Positions 53,575-62,759 of a stretch of DNA of 64,000 nucleotides are shown here, piece by piece. This DNA comes from a bacterium. Its GTDB lineage: Bacteria; Verrucomicrobiota; Verrucomicrobiia; Limisphaerales; RI-55. The DNA lies in NCBI GenBank assembly GCA_016124235.1, contig WGOC01000009.1:1-64000 (forward strand), written 5' to 3'. The notes under the pieces are model-generated. The model was not told the DNA's origin. It saw nothing but the letters and a program-made list of their open reading frames with translations, and made no database searches. The number at the start of each line of letters is the position of its first letter. The stretch's first letter is position 1. The position numbers were made by a program, and so were the translations under genes.

Positions 53575-54471
53575 TCATGGCTCGACAACCATATCTGCGC
53601 CCGTGACCGGATCTTTCGGAATCGCCTTCAGATATTCGGGAACCAGCTCCGCGACGTTTGTCGCGGGTGTCCCTTTTTCCAATTCATACGCGCGGGCCGC
53701 GAGTTCGATCATCAATGCGCGGAGCCGCTTTTCCTGCGCTTGAAATTTCTGAAGCGCTTTTTGTTCTGCCAATCGGGAACTCGCCGGATGGAAAAGTTCC
53801 GCGACGCGCGTCACTGCCCGCTGATAAAACGGATAAGAACGAGCCACCCACGCTTTTTCATTTTGCCGAATTTCAGCAAAGGGCACCTGGTCCTCTTCGA
53901 TCATTTGCAACCGGCCGATGTTTTCGCGGCAAGCCTTGGCATCGAGATTTGTGAAAATTGTTTTCATTCCCGCCGAGCCAATTGCCTCACAGGCAATGCC
54001 AACCAACCCGTCTATCAAGAGTCCGCCTCGCATCGATTTTTCGCCGAGGCGAATCGCATCCAGATACGACCGGGCCGCGTCGGTGGGACGATCTTCCAAC
54101 TCCGCCAAATGGCCATCGGCCCGCAACGCTTGCGCGACGCTTTTGATGGAGGCCAATTGCGGTAGATGCACATTGATTGCATTCACTGAAAGGCCCAAAG
54201 GTACGCGGCATTCGCGAGCCAAACCCGATCGCACCAAATCGAGGGCCGGCTGGTTGGTCGCAACCAAGGCGCGCAATTCATCCTCGGTCAACTCGTCATA
54301 ACGCGACGTGTTCGGCGCGAGCATCGCGGCAGCCGTCAGAAAATCCTGATAGCCATTTAGCGACGGCATTGATGGACGCGGCGGGATCGGTGTCGAAGCG
54401 AATATGAGCAGGACGCCGATTGCCAAAGCGCCAAAGGCAAACAAGATGACCGGCCATTTGCGGGATTTCAT
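53575..54471 (-). CDS. Membrane-anchored hypothetical protein
   Basis: 298 residues from the ATG at 54471, with one N-terminal membrane anchor (PVILFAFGALAIGVLLIFA). The rest is helical and periplasmic, with a tetratricopeptide-like pattern (LEDRPTDAARSYLDAIRLGE) and a conserved ending VAELVPEYLKAIPKDPVTG, a motif seen in many Verrucomicrobial hypothetical and type-II-secretion-like proteins. It follows the 615-residue gene by 78 bp in the same direction. Function unknown. Confidence 0.7.
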   Translation of the reverse strand: MKSRKWPVILFAFGALAIGVLLIFASTPIPPRPSMPSLNGYQDFLTAAAMLAPNTSRYDELTEDELRALVATNQPALDLVRSGLARECRVPLGLSVNAINVHLPQLASIKSVAQALRADGHLAELEDRPTDAARSYLDAIRLGEKSMRGGLLIDGLVGIACEAIGSAGMKTIFTNLDAKACRENIGRLQMIEEDQVPFAEIRQNEKAWVARSYPFYQRAVTRVAELFHPASSRLAEQKALQKFQAQEKRLRALMIELAARAYELEKGTPATNVAELVPEYLKAIPKDPVTGADMVVEP

Positions 54472-54548
54472 CGAATTCTCCATTGATCAACCAACACGGC
54501 GTCGCGGTCAACGCCTCAATCAATTTCAATGATCGAGCAATCCCCGGG

Positions 54549-56396
54549 TTAATCTCTTGTATCGAATTGCACAAACCGCGTTTCGCCGGGCGGAATTTCA
54601 ACTTCGATTTCACTCGCCGGTTTGAGCTCCGTTTTGGTCAACCACTCGCAAACCGCTTTGGACTCAAAGCGCGGTGACAATGTTACGTGCGCGATGACCG
54701 AAGAGTAGGTCACCGCCGGCTTGCGGCCTTCCTTGACGACGCCGTCGTTGTTGATCAGCTCGATCACCCAGCCGGCCGTGTTGCGGTTGATCTGGTATTC
54801 GACCGGATCGCCCGAGACGCCGATTGGGAGATACTCTTCGGTGATCTGGCGCAAGCGTTCGTCGGAAATGGCGGCCGGACGTTTGGTCTCCGCATTCACG
54901 CCCGGATCGAGGACTTCAATCGTGCCGGCTTCACTCAGCTTTTTAAAAGCGTCCGGTCCCATTGCTTCAACGTGCCGCGGATGCAAAAAGATTCGGCTGC
55001 CGGCCCTTGCGGCGGTGGTTAGTTCGCGCACAAAAGATTGAGAGAACTCGATGTCGCCCACGAGGAGGATTACCGGATAGTTCTTCATCAGCGCACCCGG
55101 TGCGGTGGAAAGAAAGACGTCGCACAATTCGCCGTAGCGCGTCGGGTGCAAATAGCGGGCTTCGGGATTATCGGGGTTGCCGGGCACGGGCAGTCGCTGC
55201 GGCCCACCGAAGAGTTGCGTCTCAAACAAGTCGCGCGTTTCCTGATCGCCCTGGGTCGGTGGCAAGATTCCCCAGGTGAGTCCCTGATAAGCGCAATAGC
55301 CGGACAAGTGATCGAGTACGACCAGCAACGGCGTGTACGGATTGCCCCGATCATGTTCGCGCATGAACTGGAAGTTCGCGGCGGCCGCGCGACCGTGTGC
55401 GGTCAACGTCCACGGTGCCTGCGGCTCTTCAAAAAAGCTGGCGATGCTGTTCTCGGGCGTAATCAACGCCGCTCCGGCGAACCACGCGTGTCGCCACATG
55501 CGCAGGTAAAGGCTGAGGGAATGGCCGGCGTCGAGTCCGGTGGCGGTGGCGCCGTTGGTGTTCAAAGGTCCGTGGGTCGTGACGGCATTGCCAAACCACG
55601 GACTCACCTGAACCGACCAAGGCACATTCCATTGTCTTGAAGCTCCTCGCGCGAAGGCAAACTTCGATTGCGTGAAGCCGATGTTTTCGCCGACTTCGAG
55701 CCCGATCACTTTCGCACCCCATTCGGCGGCGTACGCTTCGTAGTGCGAATGACCGGTCACGCTGATCAACCGGCCGCGCTTGGCCTGGCTGTGCCAGAGA
55801 AAATAATCGCGGACCTGATCGAAGCATTCGCGGCGCGTTTTTGGTACATCGTCGTAGCCGCGATTTTCCCGCGGCTTGATGAAGTCTTTAGCCTGCGCAT
55901 CGTAGTCCTTCCCGAGGACCGCCTTCCACCAGCCGTCGTCCGAAGTGAGTTGATGAAAATGGTAGCCCCATTCGCCGAGTTGAATCGCGCTGAACACGCC
56001 CGCTCGATCGAAGATCCGCATCGCCGCCTCGTCGTCATTGCTCAACGCGCTCGTCCCGCCCTTGACCTGCATGCGGCCGCCATCGGGTGGATAACATATT
56101 ACCGGCCAGCCGACCGTCGCTAGATATTCGATCACGTGACGCGACGCGGCGGACGCCGTCGGACCCGGATCAAACGCATTTCCCAAATGCTGGTCGCGCA
56201 TGACCTGCACGACTTGTTTTAATTTTTCCAAATCGGCCGGCGCGCCGTAGAGCGAAAAATTGAAATCACTCTGGCCGGGAAACAGCTTCGGTGGCGTCGG
56301 CGTGGCAGTGAACCGATCGTTGCTGGCGGCGTTGGCGGCCAGCACACCAACGGCGATCATCAACCAGACAGCGACATTTTTGCGGGAGACACTCAT
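54549..56396 (-). CDS. Secreted protein, possibly glycoside-hydrolase-like
   Basis: 615 residues with a signal peptide (VAVWLMIAVGVLAANAAS). The first ~400 residues suggest a TIM-barrel fold: FSLYGAPADLEKLKQVVQVM, GVFSAIQLGEWGYHFHQL, KRGRLISVTGHSHYEAYAAE, GLEVGENIGFTQ with acidic strand ends, ENSIASFFEE. A Rossmann/trimerisation-like segment (about 450-520; YPVILLVGDIEFSQSF) and a small beta domain follow. The layout recalls GH42-like enzymes, but no catalytic pair can be assigned with certainty. A 3'-end fragment duplicate lies 1.2 kb downstream. Confidence 0.6.
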   Translation of the reverse strand: MSVSRKNVAVWLMIAVGVLAANAASNDRFTATPTPPKLFPGQSDFNFSLYGAPADLEKLKQVVQVMRDQHLGNAFDPGPTASAASRHVIEYLATVGWPVICYPPDGGRMQVKGGTSALSNDDEAAMRIFDRAGVFSAIQLGEWGYHFHQLTSDDGWWKAVLGKDYDAQAKDFIKPRENRGYDDVPKTRRECFDQVRDYFLWHSQAKRGRLISVTGHSHYEAYAAEWGAKVIGLEVGENIGFTQSKFAFARGASRQWNVPWSVQVSPWFGNAVTTHGPLNTNGATATGLDAGHSLSLYLRMWRHAWFAGAALITPENSIASFFEEPQAPWTLTAHGRAAAANFQFMREHDRGNPYTPLLVVLDHLSGYCAYQGLTWGILPPTQGDQETRDLFETQLFGGPQRLPVPGNPDNPEARYLHPTRYGELCDVFLSTAPGALMKNYPVILLVGDIEFSQSFVRELTTAARAGSRIFLHPRHVEAMGPDAFKKLSEAGTIEVLDPGVNAETKRPAAISDERLRQITEEYLPIGVSGDPVEYQINRNTAGWVIELINNDGVVKEGRKPAVTYSSVIAHVTLSPRFESKAVCEWLTKTELKPASEIEVEIPPGETRFVQFDTRD

Positions 56397-56507
56397 GCTT
56401 TCAAAAAGCGTATCGTCTCGCGCGGCGGACTGACCACTTCAATCGGTCAATGTCGAACGTGATCTCGCGCGCGAGGACATCGAGAATCTGGATTTCCAAA
56501 AGACGAA

Positions 56508-56533
56508 GGCGGCACGACCGAAGTCGTGCCGCC
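56508..56533 (-). terminator. Strong intrinsic terminator after flagellin
   Basis: On the flagellin strand: GGCGGCACGAC, loop TTCG, GTCGTGCCGCC, an 11-bp perfect GC-rich stem with a stable tetraloop, followed by TTCGTCTTTT. It lies 48 bases after the flagellin stop codon. Confidence 0.9.
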
Positions 56534-56580
56534 CGTCGTGAGAACCGGCCATTAGAGGAGGGAGCCGGTCCGGAAGCTCA

Positions 56581-57384
56581 TCAACTGATCAGCCTCAAAA
56601 CCGATTGGGGCAAGGTGTTCGCCTGCGCCAGCATCGCGGTGCCGGACTGCACCAGGATGTTGTATCGCGCATACTGCGTACTTTCTTCGGCGACATCGAC
56701 GTCCTTGATGCGGCTGGTGGCGGCAGAGAGATTGTCGCGCAACACACCGAGCTGTTCGCCGGTGAAGGAGAGACGCGAGACGCTGGCGCCAACGTTAGCT
56801 CGATCCGACGCCAGCTGCGTGATGGCGGCTTTCACGTTGGACAACGCGGTCGCCGCGGCCGTGGTGGTCGAAACTGTGGAGGCGGTCGCGTTCGTGTAGG
56901 TGGCGGTGGTGAGATCCACTCCACTCATGGCGAAGGTCGCGCCTTCACCATCGATCGACACATTCAATGTCGCACCGTTGAACAGGCTGACACCATTGAA
57001 ATCTTTGGTGGAAACATTGTCCACGTAGGCGCCGAGGGTTGAAAATTCCGCGTTGTAAAGCGTGCGGTCCGCGTCCGACTTGGTAACATCCTGCGCGAGG
57101 ATCGACAGTTCGGACATGCGGTCGAGGGCCTTGGAGACCTTCTGCATGAACCCGTCCTGCGTCTGACTAAGCGAGATGGCGTTAGTGACGTTGTTCTTGG
57201 CCGCAGAGGTGCGATTGATTTGCGCATCGAGGCGCATGCTCACCGCCAGGCCGGCGGCATCGTCTTCTGGCGAAACAATCTTCGAACCAGAAGAAAGACG
57301 AGCGAGGGATTTTGAAAGCATCGCCGAGGATTCAGAGAGCAGGCGCGCGCCCTGCGACGATGACACATTTGTATTAATAACCAT
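56581..57384 (-). CDS. Flagellin
   Basis: A 267-residue flagellin, at the short end for the family. The conserved N-terminal D0/D1 helices (MVINTNVSSSQGARLL, LSSGSKIVSPEDDAAGLAVS, QTQDGFMQKVSKALDRMSEL) and C-terminal D1/D0 (ASVSRLSFTGEQLGVLRDNL, DVDVAEESTQYARYNILVQ, ending LPQSVLRLIS) are intact; the variable centre is only about 90 residues, so the filament surface is minimal. A clear GGAAGGAG ribosome site precedes the ATG. No other flagellar gene is near, and transcription ends at the terminator above. Confidence 0.95.
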   Translation of the reverse strand: MVINTNVSSSQGARLLSESSAMLSKSLARLSSGSKIVSPEDDAAGLAVSMRLDAQINRTSAAKNNVTNAISLSQTQDGFMQKVSKALDRMSELSILAQDVTKSDADRTLYNAEFSTLGAYVDNVSTKDFNGVSLFNGATLNVSIDGEGATFAMSGVDLTTATYTNATASTVSTTTAAATALSNVKAAITQLASDRANVGASVSRLSFTGEQLGVLRDNLSAATSRIKDVDVAEESTQYARYNILVQSGTAMLAQANTLPQSVLRLIS

Positions 57385-57664
57385 AAGACTCCTTCCGTTG
57401 AGTCTCCCTCTTAGCGAGGGGCTGAACTAAGCTGCGGCGTTCCATGCCGCTGATGGTTTTGTCTAGGGGCACCATCGATTTTCCCCGCCGGCTGTTTCGG
57501 GCCGCCGACCGCCCTTACTCACGACGATGCAATTAATCGGCACAACGCGGCGGAGGTTTAGCGAGAATTCGCAAAAGACTGAAAACTCGCGGGAGGCATT
57601 CGCACATTTGCGGACATCAACGCTTGCCACAACGGCTCACAACCGGTTCGATGTTCGTGTTCCC

Positions 57665-59332
57665 ATGCGCAAAGTCCTCTTTGTTTTGGTGGCGTTGCTT
57701 TTCTGCAGCGCAGCCAGGAGCGAGTACCGGCAAAAGCTGGTTACCCACTTTTCCCTCAACGATCCAAAGGTGCCGGCGGAAGTTTTGCAGGATGCGAAAC
57801 CCACACGCTGGCAGAACACCGAACGCGGTCCGGTGCCGGATTTGCAATTCTTCAATTACGAAGACGCTCGCGCGACTGACTCCAACTCACGCCGGCAATC
57901 GTCCGCTACGCGCGACGCTGTATGTTGGTTGGGCTGTTCCGACGGCGCGGCGCGATTTGATCCGACCGCCAACCATCCGTGGGATCGTTGGCAATACTTT
58001 GCCGGACCACGTTGGCTACCCGACAATCACGTGCGGAACATTGTCGTTCGCGATGACGGTGGTTCGCGATTTGTGTGGATTCGCACCGACACCGGCATCT
58101 CCCGAATCGAATGGCGCCCCATGACGCTGGCCGAAAAAGCGGCGCACTTTGATGATCTTATCGAGCAACATCATCTGCGCCATGGCTTCGTCGCGGACTG
58201 TCGCTTGCGCGGGCCAGGCAAACTGGAAAGCAGTTACACCGTCGACAACGACAATGACGGTTTGTGGACCGCCATGTATTTGGCCGCCGAGACGTATCGC
58301 TTCGCCGTGACCCACGAAGCACCGGCGCGCGATCACGCGAATCGCGCCTTCAATGCGCTCGTGCGCTTGCTCGACATCACCGGCAACCCGGGCTTTCCCG
58401 CGCGCAGCATCTTGGCCGCAGATGAACCGCATGGCGGTGGCGAATGGCATCCGACGGCCGACGGGAAATGGTTGTGGAAAGGTGACACCAGCTCCGACGA
58501 ACTGGTCGGACATTACTACGGTCACGCCCTGTTTTTCGATCTGTTGGCGAATGACCAACAGAAGACAACCATCCGCCGAGTGATGCGTGCGATGACCGAT
58601 CATCTCATCGAACACGACTACGATTTGGTTGACCTGGACGGCCACCCGACGCGATGGGGCGAGTGGTCCGAACGTTTCTTCGCCACCGAGGAAGGTCACT
58701 ACGAAAAGGCGTTGCGCTCACTCGAGCTGCTGTCGTTTCTCAAGACCGCGTATCACATCACGGGCGACGAAAAATATGAGCGCGCGTATCGCGACCGGAT
58801 TGATCGCGGTTACGATCAATTCCTCCTCGCGTATCGGCGATGGCAGGGCGGTGGCGAAATTAATTTCTCGGATGACGAACTCGCCTATCTTTCCATCGAT
58901 CCACTGCTTCGATACGAAACGGATTCATCGTTGCGCAAGACCTACCTCGATGAATTACGCTTTGTCTGGGACACGATCCAGCCGGATCGGAATCCGCTAT
59001 GGAACTACATTTCGGTCGCAAGCGGCGCCGGAAAACTCAACGCCGCACTGGCCTTGGACTCCCGTGAAACCCTGGAGCGAATTCCCTGGTTGCCGATAGA
59101 TTGGACGGTCCACAACAGCCAACGAATCGATGTCCATTTGCAATCGCAAAACAATCGCTTCGGGCGATCGGAATTGAAGGAAACGGTGGCACCCGACGAA
59201 CGGCCACAGGAAAAGTGGAACGGTGATCCATACGTGCCGGATAGCGGCGGCGACGGAAAATATCTCGAATGCGGCACCTACTTTCTTTTGCCGTATTGGA
59301 TGGGGCGATACCACGGCTGGCTGACGGATTAA
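57665..59332 (+). CDS. Secreted alpha/alpha-barrel-like protein of unknown function
   Basis: 555 residues from the ATG at 57665, with a signal peptide (VLFVLVALLFCSAARSE). The first ~120 residues contain WLGCSDGAARFDP and RNIVVRDDGGSRFVWIRTD, resembling a propeller-type blade (two-component-regulator propeller style). The rest, with DNDNDGLWTAMYLAAETYRFAVT split in two, NRAFNALVRLLDITGNPGF, GHYEKALRSLELLSFLKTAY and FLLPYWMGRYHG, looks like a six-hairpin toroid as in glycosidases or lyases. No catalytic residue can be named. It ends seven bases before the symporter gene. Confidence 0.65.
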   Translation: MRKVLFVLVALLFCSAARSEYRQKLVTHFSLNDPKVPAEVLQDAKPTRWQNTERGPVPDLQFFNYEDARATDSNSRRQSSATRDAVCWLGCSDGAARFDPTANHPWDRWQYFAGPRWLPDNHVRNIVVRDDGGSRFVWIRTDTGISRIEWRPMTLAEKAAHFDDLIEQHHLRHGFVADCRLRGPGKLESSYTVDNDNDGLWTAMYLAAETYRFAVTHEAPARDHANRAFNALVRLLDITGNPGFPARSILAADEPHGGGEWHPTADGKWLWKGDTSSDELVGHYYGHALFFDLLANDQQKTTIRRVMRAMTDHLIEHDYDLVDLDGHPTRWGEWSERFFATEEGHYEKALRSLELLSFLKTAYHITGDEKYERAYRDRIDRGYDQFLLAYRRWQGGGEINFSDDELAYLSIDPLLRYETDSSLRKTYLDELRFVWDTIQPDRNPLWNYISVASGAGKLNAALALDSRETLERIPWLPIDWTVHNSQRIDVHLQSQNNRFGRSELKETVAPDERPQEKWNGDPYVPDSGGDGKYLECGTYFLLPYWMGRYHGWLTD

Positions 59333-59339
59333 TTCTCAC

Positions 59340-60299
59340 ATGATCCGGGCGCTCAATTTGTTGGCGAATTTGTTTCCCGTCTGGGTGGTGGCGGCGGGCG
59401 GACTCGCGTTGCTCGAACCGAAATGGTTCGCATGGTTCGGTGGCAACTGGATTACGTGGGGTCTCGCCGTAATCATGCTGGGCATGGGTGTAACGCTTAC
59501 GTTCGAGGACTTTCGGCGAGTCGCCCGGCGCCCCGGCCTGGTCGCGATCGGTTTCGTCGCACAGTTTCTGATCATGCCGTCGCTCGGCTGGTCGCTGGCA
59601 AAGATATTTCATTTGGAACCAGCGCCGGCCGTGGGCTTGATCCTTGTATCTTGTTGCCCGGGTGGCACTGCTTCGAACGTGGTGACTTACATTGCGCGGG
59701 CCGACGTTGCGTTGTCGGTCTTGATGACCATGTGCTCGACCTTCGGCGCCGTGATCATGACGCCAACCTTGACGACCTGGCTGGCTGGTTCGTATGTGCC
59801 CGTCGATTTTTGGGGACTTCTTTTGGGAACACTAAAGGTGGTGATTGCGCCGGTGATAATCGGCGTCCTGCTCAATCATTTTACGCCACGATTGGTCCGC
59901 GCCATCAATCCGGTGGCACCGCTCGTCTCGGTCATCTTCATCGCCCTGATCTGCGGCGGCATCATCGCCCGGAATGCCGGCCCGCTCAAGGAGACCGCAG
60001 GCGTGCTTTTTGCAGCTGTCACCCTTTTGCACGTCGGTGGATTTGGGCTGGGCTATCTATTTGCGAAGGCTTGCCGTTGTCACCAAACGGCGCGACAAAC
60101 GATTTCGATCGAAGTGGGTATGCAAAATTCCGGCCTGGGTGCGGCACTCGCTCAAAAGAACTTTGCGGCCCTCCCGGCGGCCACCCTGCCCGCGGCCATT
60201 TCGGCGACCTTACATTCGGTGATCGGCAGCCTGCTCGCCGTCTATTGGCGCCGAGGCAACGGAAGCAATTCGCCGATCGAAGCGCCAAAGGCAAATTGA
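59340..60299 (+). CDS. Bile acid:sodium symporter family transporter
   Basis: A 319-residue membrane protein with nine or ten helices. Family markers: MLGMGVTLTFEDFRRVARRP, GLILVSCCPGGTASNVVTYI at the crossover region, and SIEVGMQNSGLGAALA with the paired-helix sodium-binding motif. Members import sodium-coupled organic anions such as bile acids, pantoate or keto acids; the substrate here is unknown. It starts seven bases after the preceding secreted-protein gene, so translation may be coupled. Confidence 0.93.
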   Translation: MIRALNLLANLFPVWVVAAGGLALLEPKWFAWFGGNWITWGLAVIMLGMGVTLTFEDFRRVARRPGLVAIGFVAQFLIMPSLGWSLAKIFHLEPAPAVGLILVSCCPGGTASNVVTYIARADVALSVLMTMCSTFGAVIMTPTLTTWLAGSYVPVDFWGLLLGTLKVVIAPVIIGVLLNHFTPRLVRAINPVAPLVSVIFIALICGGIIARNAGPLKETAGVLFAAVTLLHVGGFGLGYLFAKACRCHQTARQTISIEVGMQNSGLGAALAQKNFAALPAATLPAAISATLHSVIGSLLAVYWRRGNGSNSPIEAPKAN

Positions 60300-60353
60300 C
60301 CAACCGCTCTTTTCGCCTTTATCCGAAAGGCTTCACTCCCTAAATTTCACAGC

Positions 60354-61073
60354 ATGTCAACCGACAGCGAGGCGGATGGATTCATCATCTGGGGCGCCGA
60401 CGAAAACGCCTACGGACCGGTGGAACTACCGGCGTTGATCGACTGGTTGCAGGATGATCGCGTCACGCCGGAGACCTGGATTTATTCCCAAAAGGATAAA
60501 CGCTGGCAGGAGGCATCAAAGCTTCCGGAGCTGCAGATCATTTTCGGTAAACGCAAACACCCGCCCGGTAGCGCATCCAATCCCGCCGCAGCAAGCGCGG
60601 TCAACACCGGTGGGTTACGACGCGTGAAGATCCTGGCCGCCTTGACCGAAGACCAACTGGTCAAGTTCACCCGGTTCATGGAATTCGTGGAAGTTCGGCA
60701 ATGGGCTGACGTGGTTCAAAGCGGCCAAATCGGAGACGCCATGTATTTGATCCTCGAAGGCGAACTGCGCGTCCGGATCATGGTCAACGGGAAGGAGAAG
60801 ATCCTGGCCACGCTGACGCCCGGTGAATTTTGCGGCGAAATCTCATTGTTCGATCACGGACCACGCTCGGCCGACGTGGTGGCGAACATGGATTCGAAAT
60901 TGTTGAAAATCTCGGCCTCGGCATTTGATCGATTAATCGTAGAGGCACCAGAACTCGCGGCACCAATTGTTCATGCAATTGGTAAAACGCTGGTGGCCCG
61001 CATTCGAGCAGACAACAAGCGCCTACAGGCGGACAATCAATTCCGAAAGGCCAGCGCACCCGCCGAAAGTTGA
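60354..61073 (+). CDS. GYF_2 plus cyclic-nucleotide-binding domain protein
   Basis: A 239-residue cytosolic protein. Residues about 10-62 form a GYF_2-type domain (ENAYGPVELPALIDWLQ, RVTPETWIYSQKDKRWQEAS). Residues about 90-215 form a cyclic-nucleotide-binding (CAP-like) beta roll with GDAMYLILEGELRVRI and LATLTPGEFCGEISLFD followed by GPRSADVVA, the phosphate-binding cassette. There is no helix-turn-helix, so it is a sensor or scaffold rather than a transcription factor. The C-terminus is a short charged helix. Confidence 0.9.
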   Translation: MSTDSEADGFIIWGADENAYGPVELPALIDWLQDDRVTPETWIYSQKDKRWQEASKLPELQIIFGKRKHPPGSASNPAAASAVNTGGLRRVKILAALTEDQLVKFTRFMEFVEVRQWADVVQSGQIGDAMYLILEGELRVRIMVNGKEKILATLTPGEFCGEISLFDHGPRSADVVANMDSKLLKISASAFDRLIVEAPELAAPIVHAIGKTLVARIRADNKRLQADNQFRKASAPAES

Positions 61074-61085
61074 ATAACCTGCGCC

Positions 61086-61460
61086 TCAGAATTGCCCCGT
61101 TCGCAAAAGGACCAGCGTGCAGGCCTCGTCAGTTTGGATTCCCGCATCCCGGAACTTCTGCGCCATTTCGGGATGTTCGCTGCCGGGATTGAAAATCACG
61201 CGACGCGGGTGGGCGTCGATGATTTCATCGGCCACTTTTTCGAGCACTTGTGGGTTCAAATAAAGGGTGACCGTATCGATCGGTGGCGGCACGTCCTTGA
61301 TGGAAGCAAAGGCATGCAAGCCGGCGATGCGAGGTTTCCTTGGAGTGACCGGAAGCACGATGTGGCCGTGCTCGCGAAGGATTAAAATCGCGCGATTTGA
61401 AAACCGATCTGGATTGTCGCTCGCCCCCATAACGGCGACGCGTCTTGGGCCGTCGTTCAT
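61086..61460 (-). CDS. CoA-binding domain protein (YccU-like)
   Basis: A 124-residue Rossmann-fold protein: VAVMGASDNPDRFSNRAI near the nucleotide loop, VLPVTPRKPRIAGL, TVTLYLNPQVLEKVADEII and RRVIFNPGSEHPEMAQKF, ending TDEACTLVLLRTGQF. These match the small YccU/CoA-binding family. It converges on the cyclic-nucleotide-binding gene with a 12-bp gap. The physiological role of the family is unclear. Confidence 0.92.
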   Translation of the reverse strand: MNDGPRRVAVMGASDNPDRFSNRAILILREHGHIVLPVTPRKPRIAGLHAFASIKDVPPPIDTVTLYLNPQVLEKVADEIIDAHPRRVIFNPGSEHPEMAQKFRDAGIQTDEACTLVLLRTGQF

Positions 61461-61753
61461 ACTCAGTTCAACTCTTAATTCCTCGGCATAAAAGGCCGGA
61501 ATTTGTCCCGCCTAGTTCGCACGAATATTCCAATTTTCAGCATTAATAATAATAAAATTTTGAATCTGTTACCCGTCACCGCTGCCCCGATTCCAATCTT
61601 GCTAAAGCTCGACCAGCCGGACATGGGATGATTTGAGGAATGAATCTGGCAACAAAGTTACAAACTCGGTGTAACCTGTTCTTATTACGCATGGTCTACT
61701 GAACAAGGTTGGCGGTCAGCCTTAGCAACAGTTCCTGTAGGACAACCAATTCA
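61461..61753. other. AT-rich divergent promoter region
   Basis: A 293-bp gap between the CoA-binding gene (leftward) and the AraC gene (rightward). It contains an AT-rich run (ATTAATAATAATAAAATTTTG near 61541) but no clear operator. No gene supported. Confidence 0.4.
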
Positions 61754-62662
61754 ATGCAATCGACAAACCAGAAGCGTGTACTCGTTAGCGAGGTCAATCA
61801 AGGAACTCAGCGACCGCTGATCAAAACGGATCCCATCAAAACCAGCAACGAAATCGGGTTCGACGGGTTTTTGCTCGAGAAACATCGCCTGCCGGAACAT
61901 GAAAACATCGACGTCGCGGCGACGAACACGCTGTTGGCCGTGCATCTCAGCTCGCCGATCAAGGTGGAGATTCGCGACGATGGTCCTTTTCGGAATCGAA
62001 TCTTTTCACCGGGCGACATCATGGTGTTTCCGGCCGGTGTTCAATATTCCTGCCGTTTCAAGGGCGATTCCGAGTTTCTGGTGATGAGTCTGAGCAATGA
62101 CGTAATTACGCGCGCAGCCCAGGCGATCACTGATCGCGGGGATTCCGGTTTGCGGTTGAACTGGGGAATTCGGGACCCCTTCGTCCGCCAGACGATGGCC
62201 AACCTGGAGGACTTGTGTGAGGCCCTCCGCACGCCAGACCGGATCTACGGTGAAACACTGGCCAACTCACTGGCCATGCACCTGGTCAGAAACAGCAAAC
62301 AAATGAACGGCCATTTCGGAAGCAACCATCGGGGGCTCTCCCGGGCGCAGCTCGGGCGGGTATTGGACTTCATTCACGGCACGCCGTACTCGGATATTTC
62401 GTTGCGCTCCATGGCCTCCGCCGCCGGCCTGAGTCCGTTCCATTTCTCCCGAATGTTCAAGGTGGCCACCGGTGTCTCTCCGCACCAGTACGTGCTGCGT
62501 CGGCGGATTGAAATCGGCGCGGAAATGCTGCTTTCCCGGGCGGACAGCATCGCTTCGATTGCCTTGGAACTGGGCTTCGCCGACCAGAGCCATTTTACGA
62601 TGCACTTCAAGCGCGTCCACGGAATCGGGCCCGCCGGCTTTCGCCGACAACACCGTCGTTGA
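61754..62662 (+). CDS. AraC-family transcriptional regulator
   Basis: 302 residues from the ATG at 61754. The N-terminal cupin-like sensor part (about 40-180) has FDGFLLEKHRLPEHEN and FSPGDIMVFPAGVQYSCRF. The C-terminal double helix-turn-helix (about 200-295) has ISLRSMASAAGLSPFHFSRMF, VATGVSPHQYVLRRRIE and SIASIALELGFADQSHFTMH with the family signature FKRVHGIGPAGFRR. Ligand unknown. The TTG at 61709 was rejected as start because it adds unconserved residues. Confidence 0.93.
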   Translation: MQSTNQKRVLVSEVNQGTQRPLIKTDPIKTSNEIGFDGFLLEKHRLPEHENIDVAATNTLLAVHLSSPIKVEIRDDGPFRNRIFSPGDIMVFPAGVQYSCRFKGDSEFLVMSLSNDVITRAAQAITDRGDSGLRLNWGIRDPFVRQTMANLEDLCEALRTPDRIYGETLANSLAMHLVRNSKQMNGHFGSNHRGLSRAQLGRVLDFIHGTPYSDISLRSMASAAGLSPFHFSRMFKVATGVSPHQYVLRRRIEIGAEMLLSRADSIASIALELGFADQSHFTMHFKRVHGIGPAGFRRQHRR

Positions 62663-62759
62663 CCACGGAAGCTGGACCGCCGGCACAAGCCAGGTGCCGC
62701 AAATTGCTGGAGTTTGACCTTGAGCGGCTCGCGGTCGCCCGCGAAAACTTCCGCCGCAA

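Noticed and set aside
57400..57530. Sigma-28 or sigma-54 promoter before flagellin
   Set aside because: No TAAA-N15-GCCGATAA or GG-N10-GC match with correct spacing could be found by eye, so no promoter is called.
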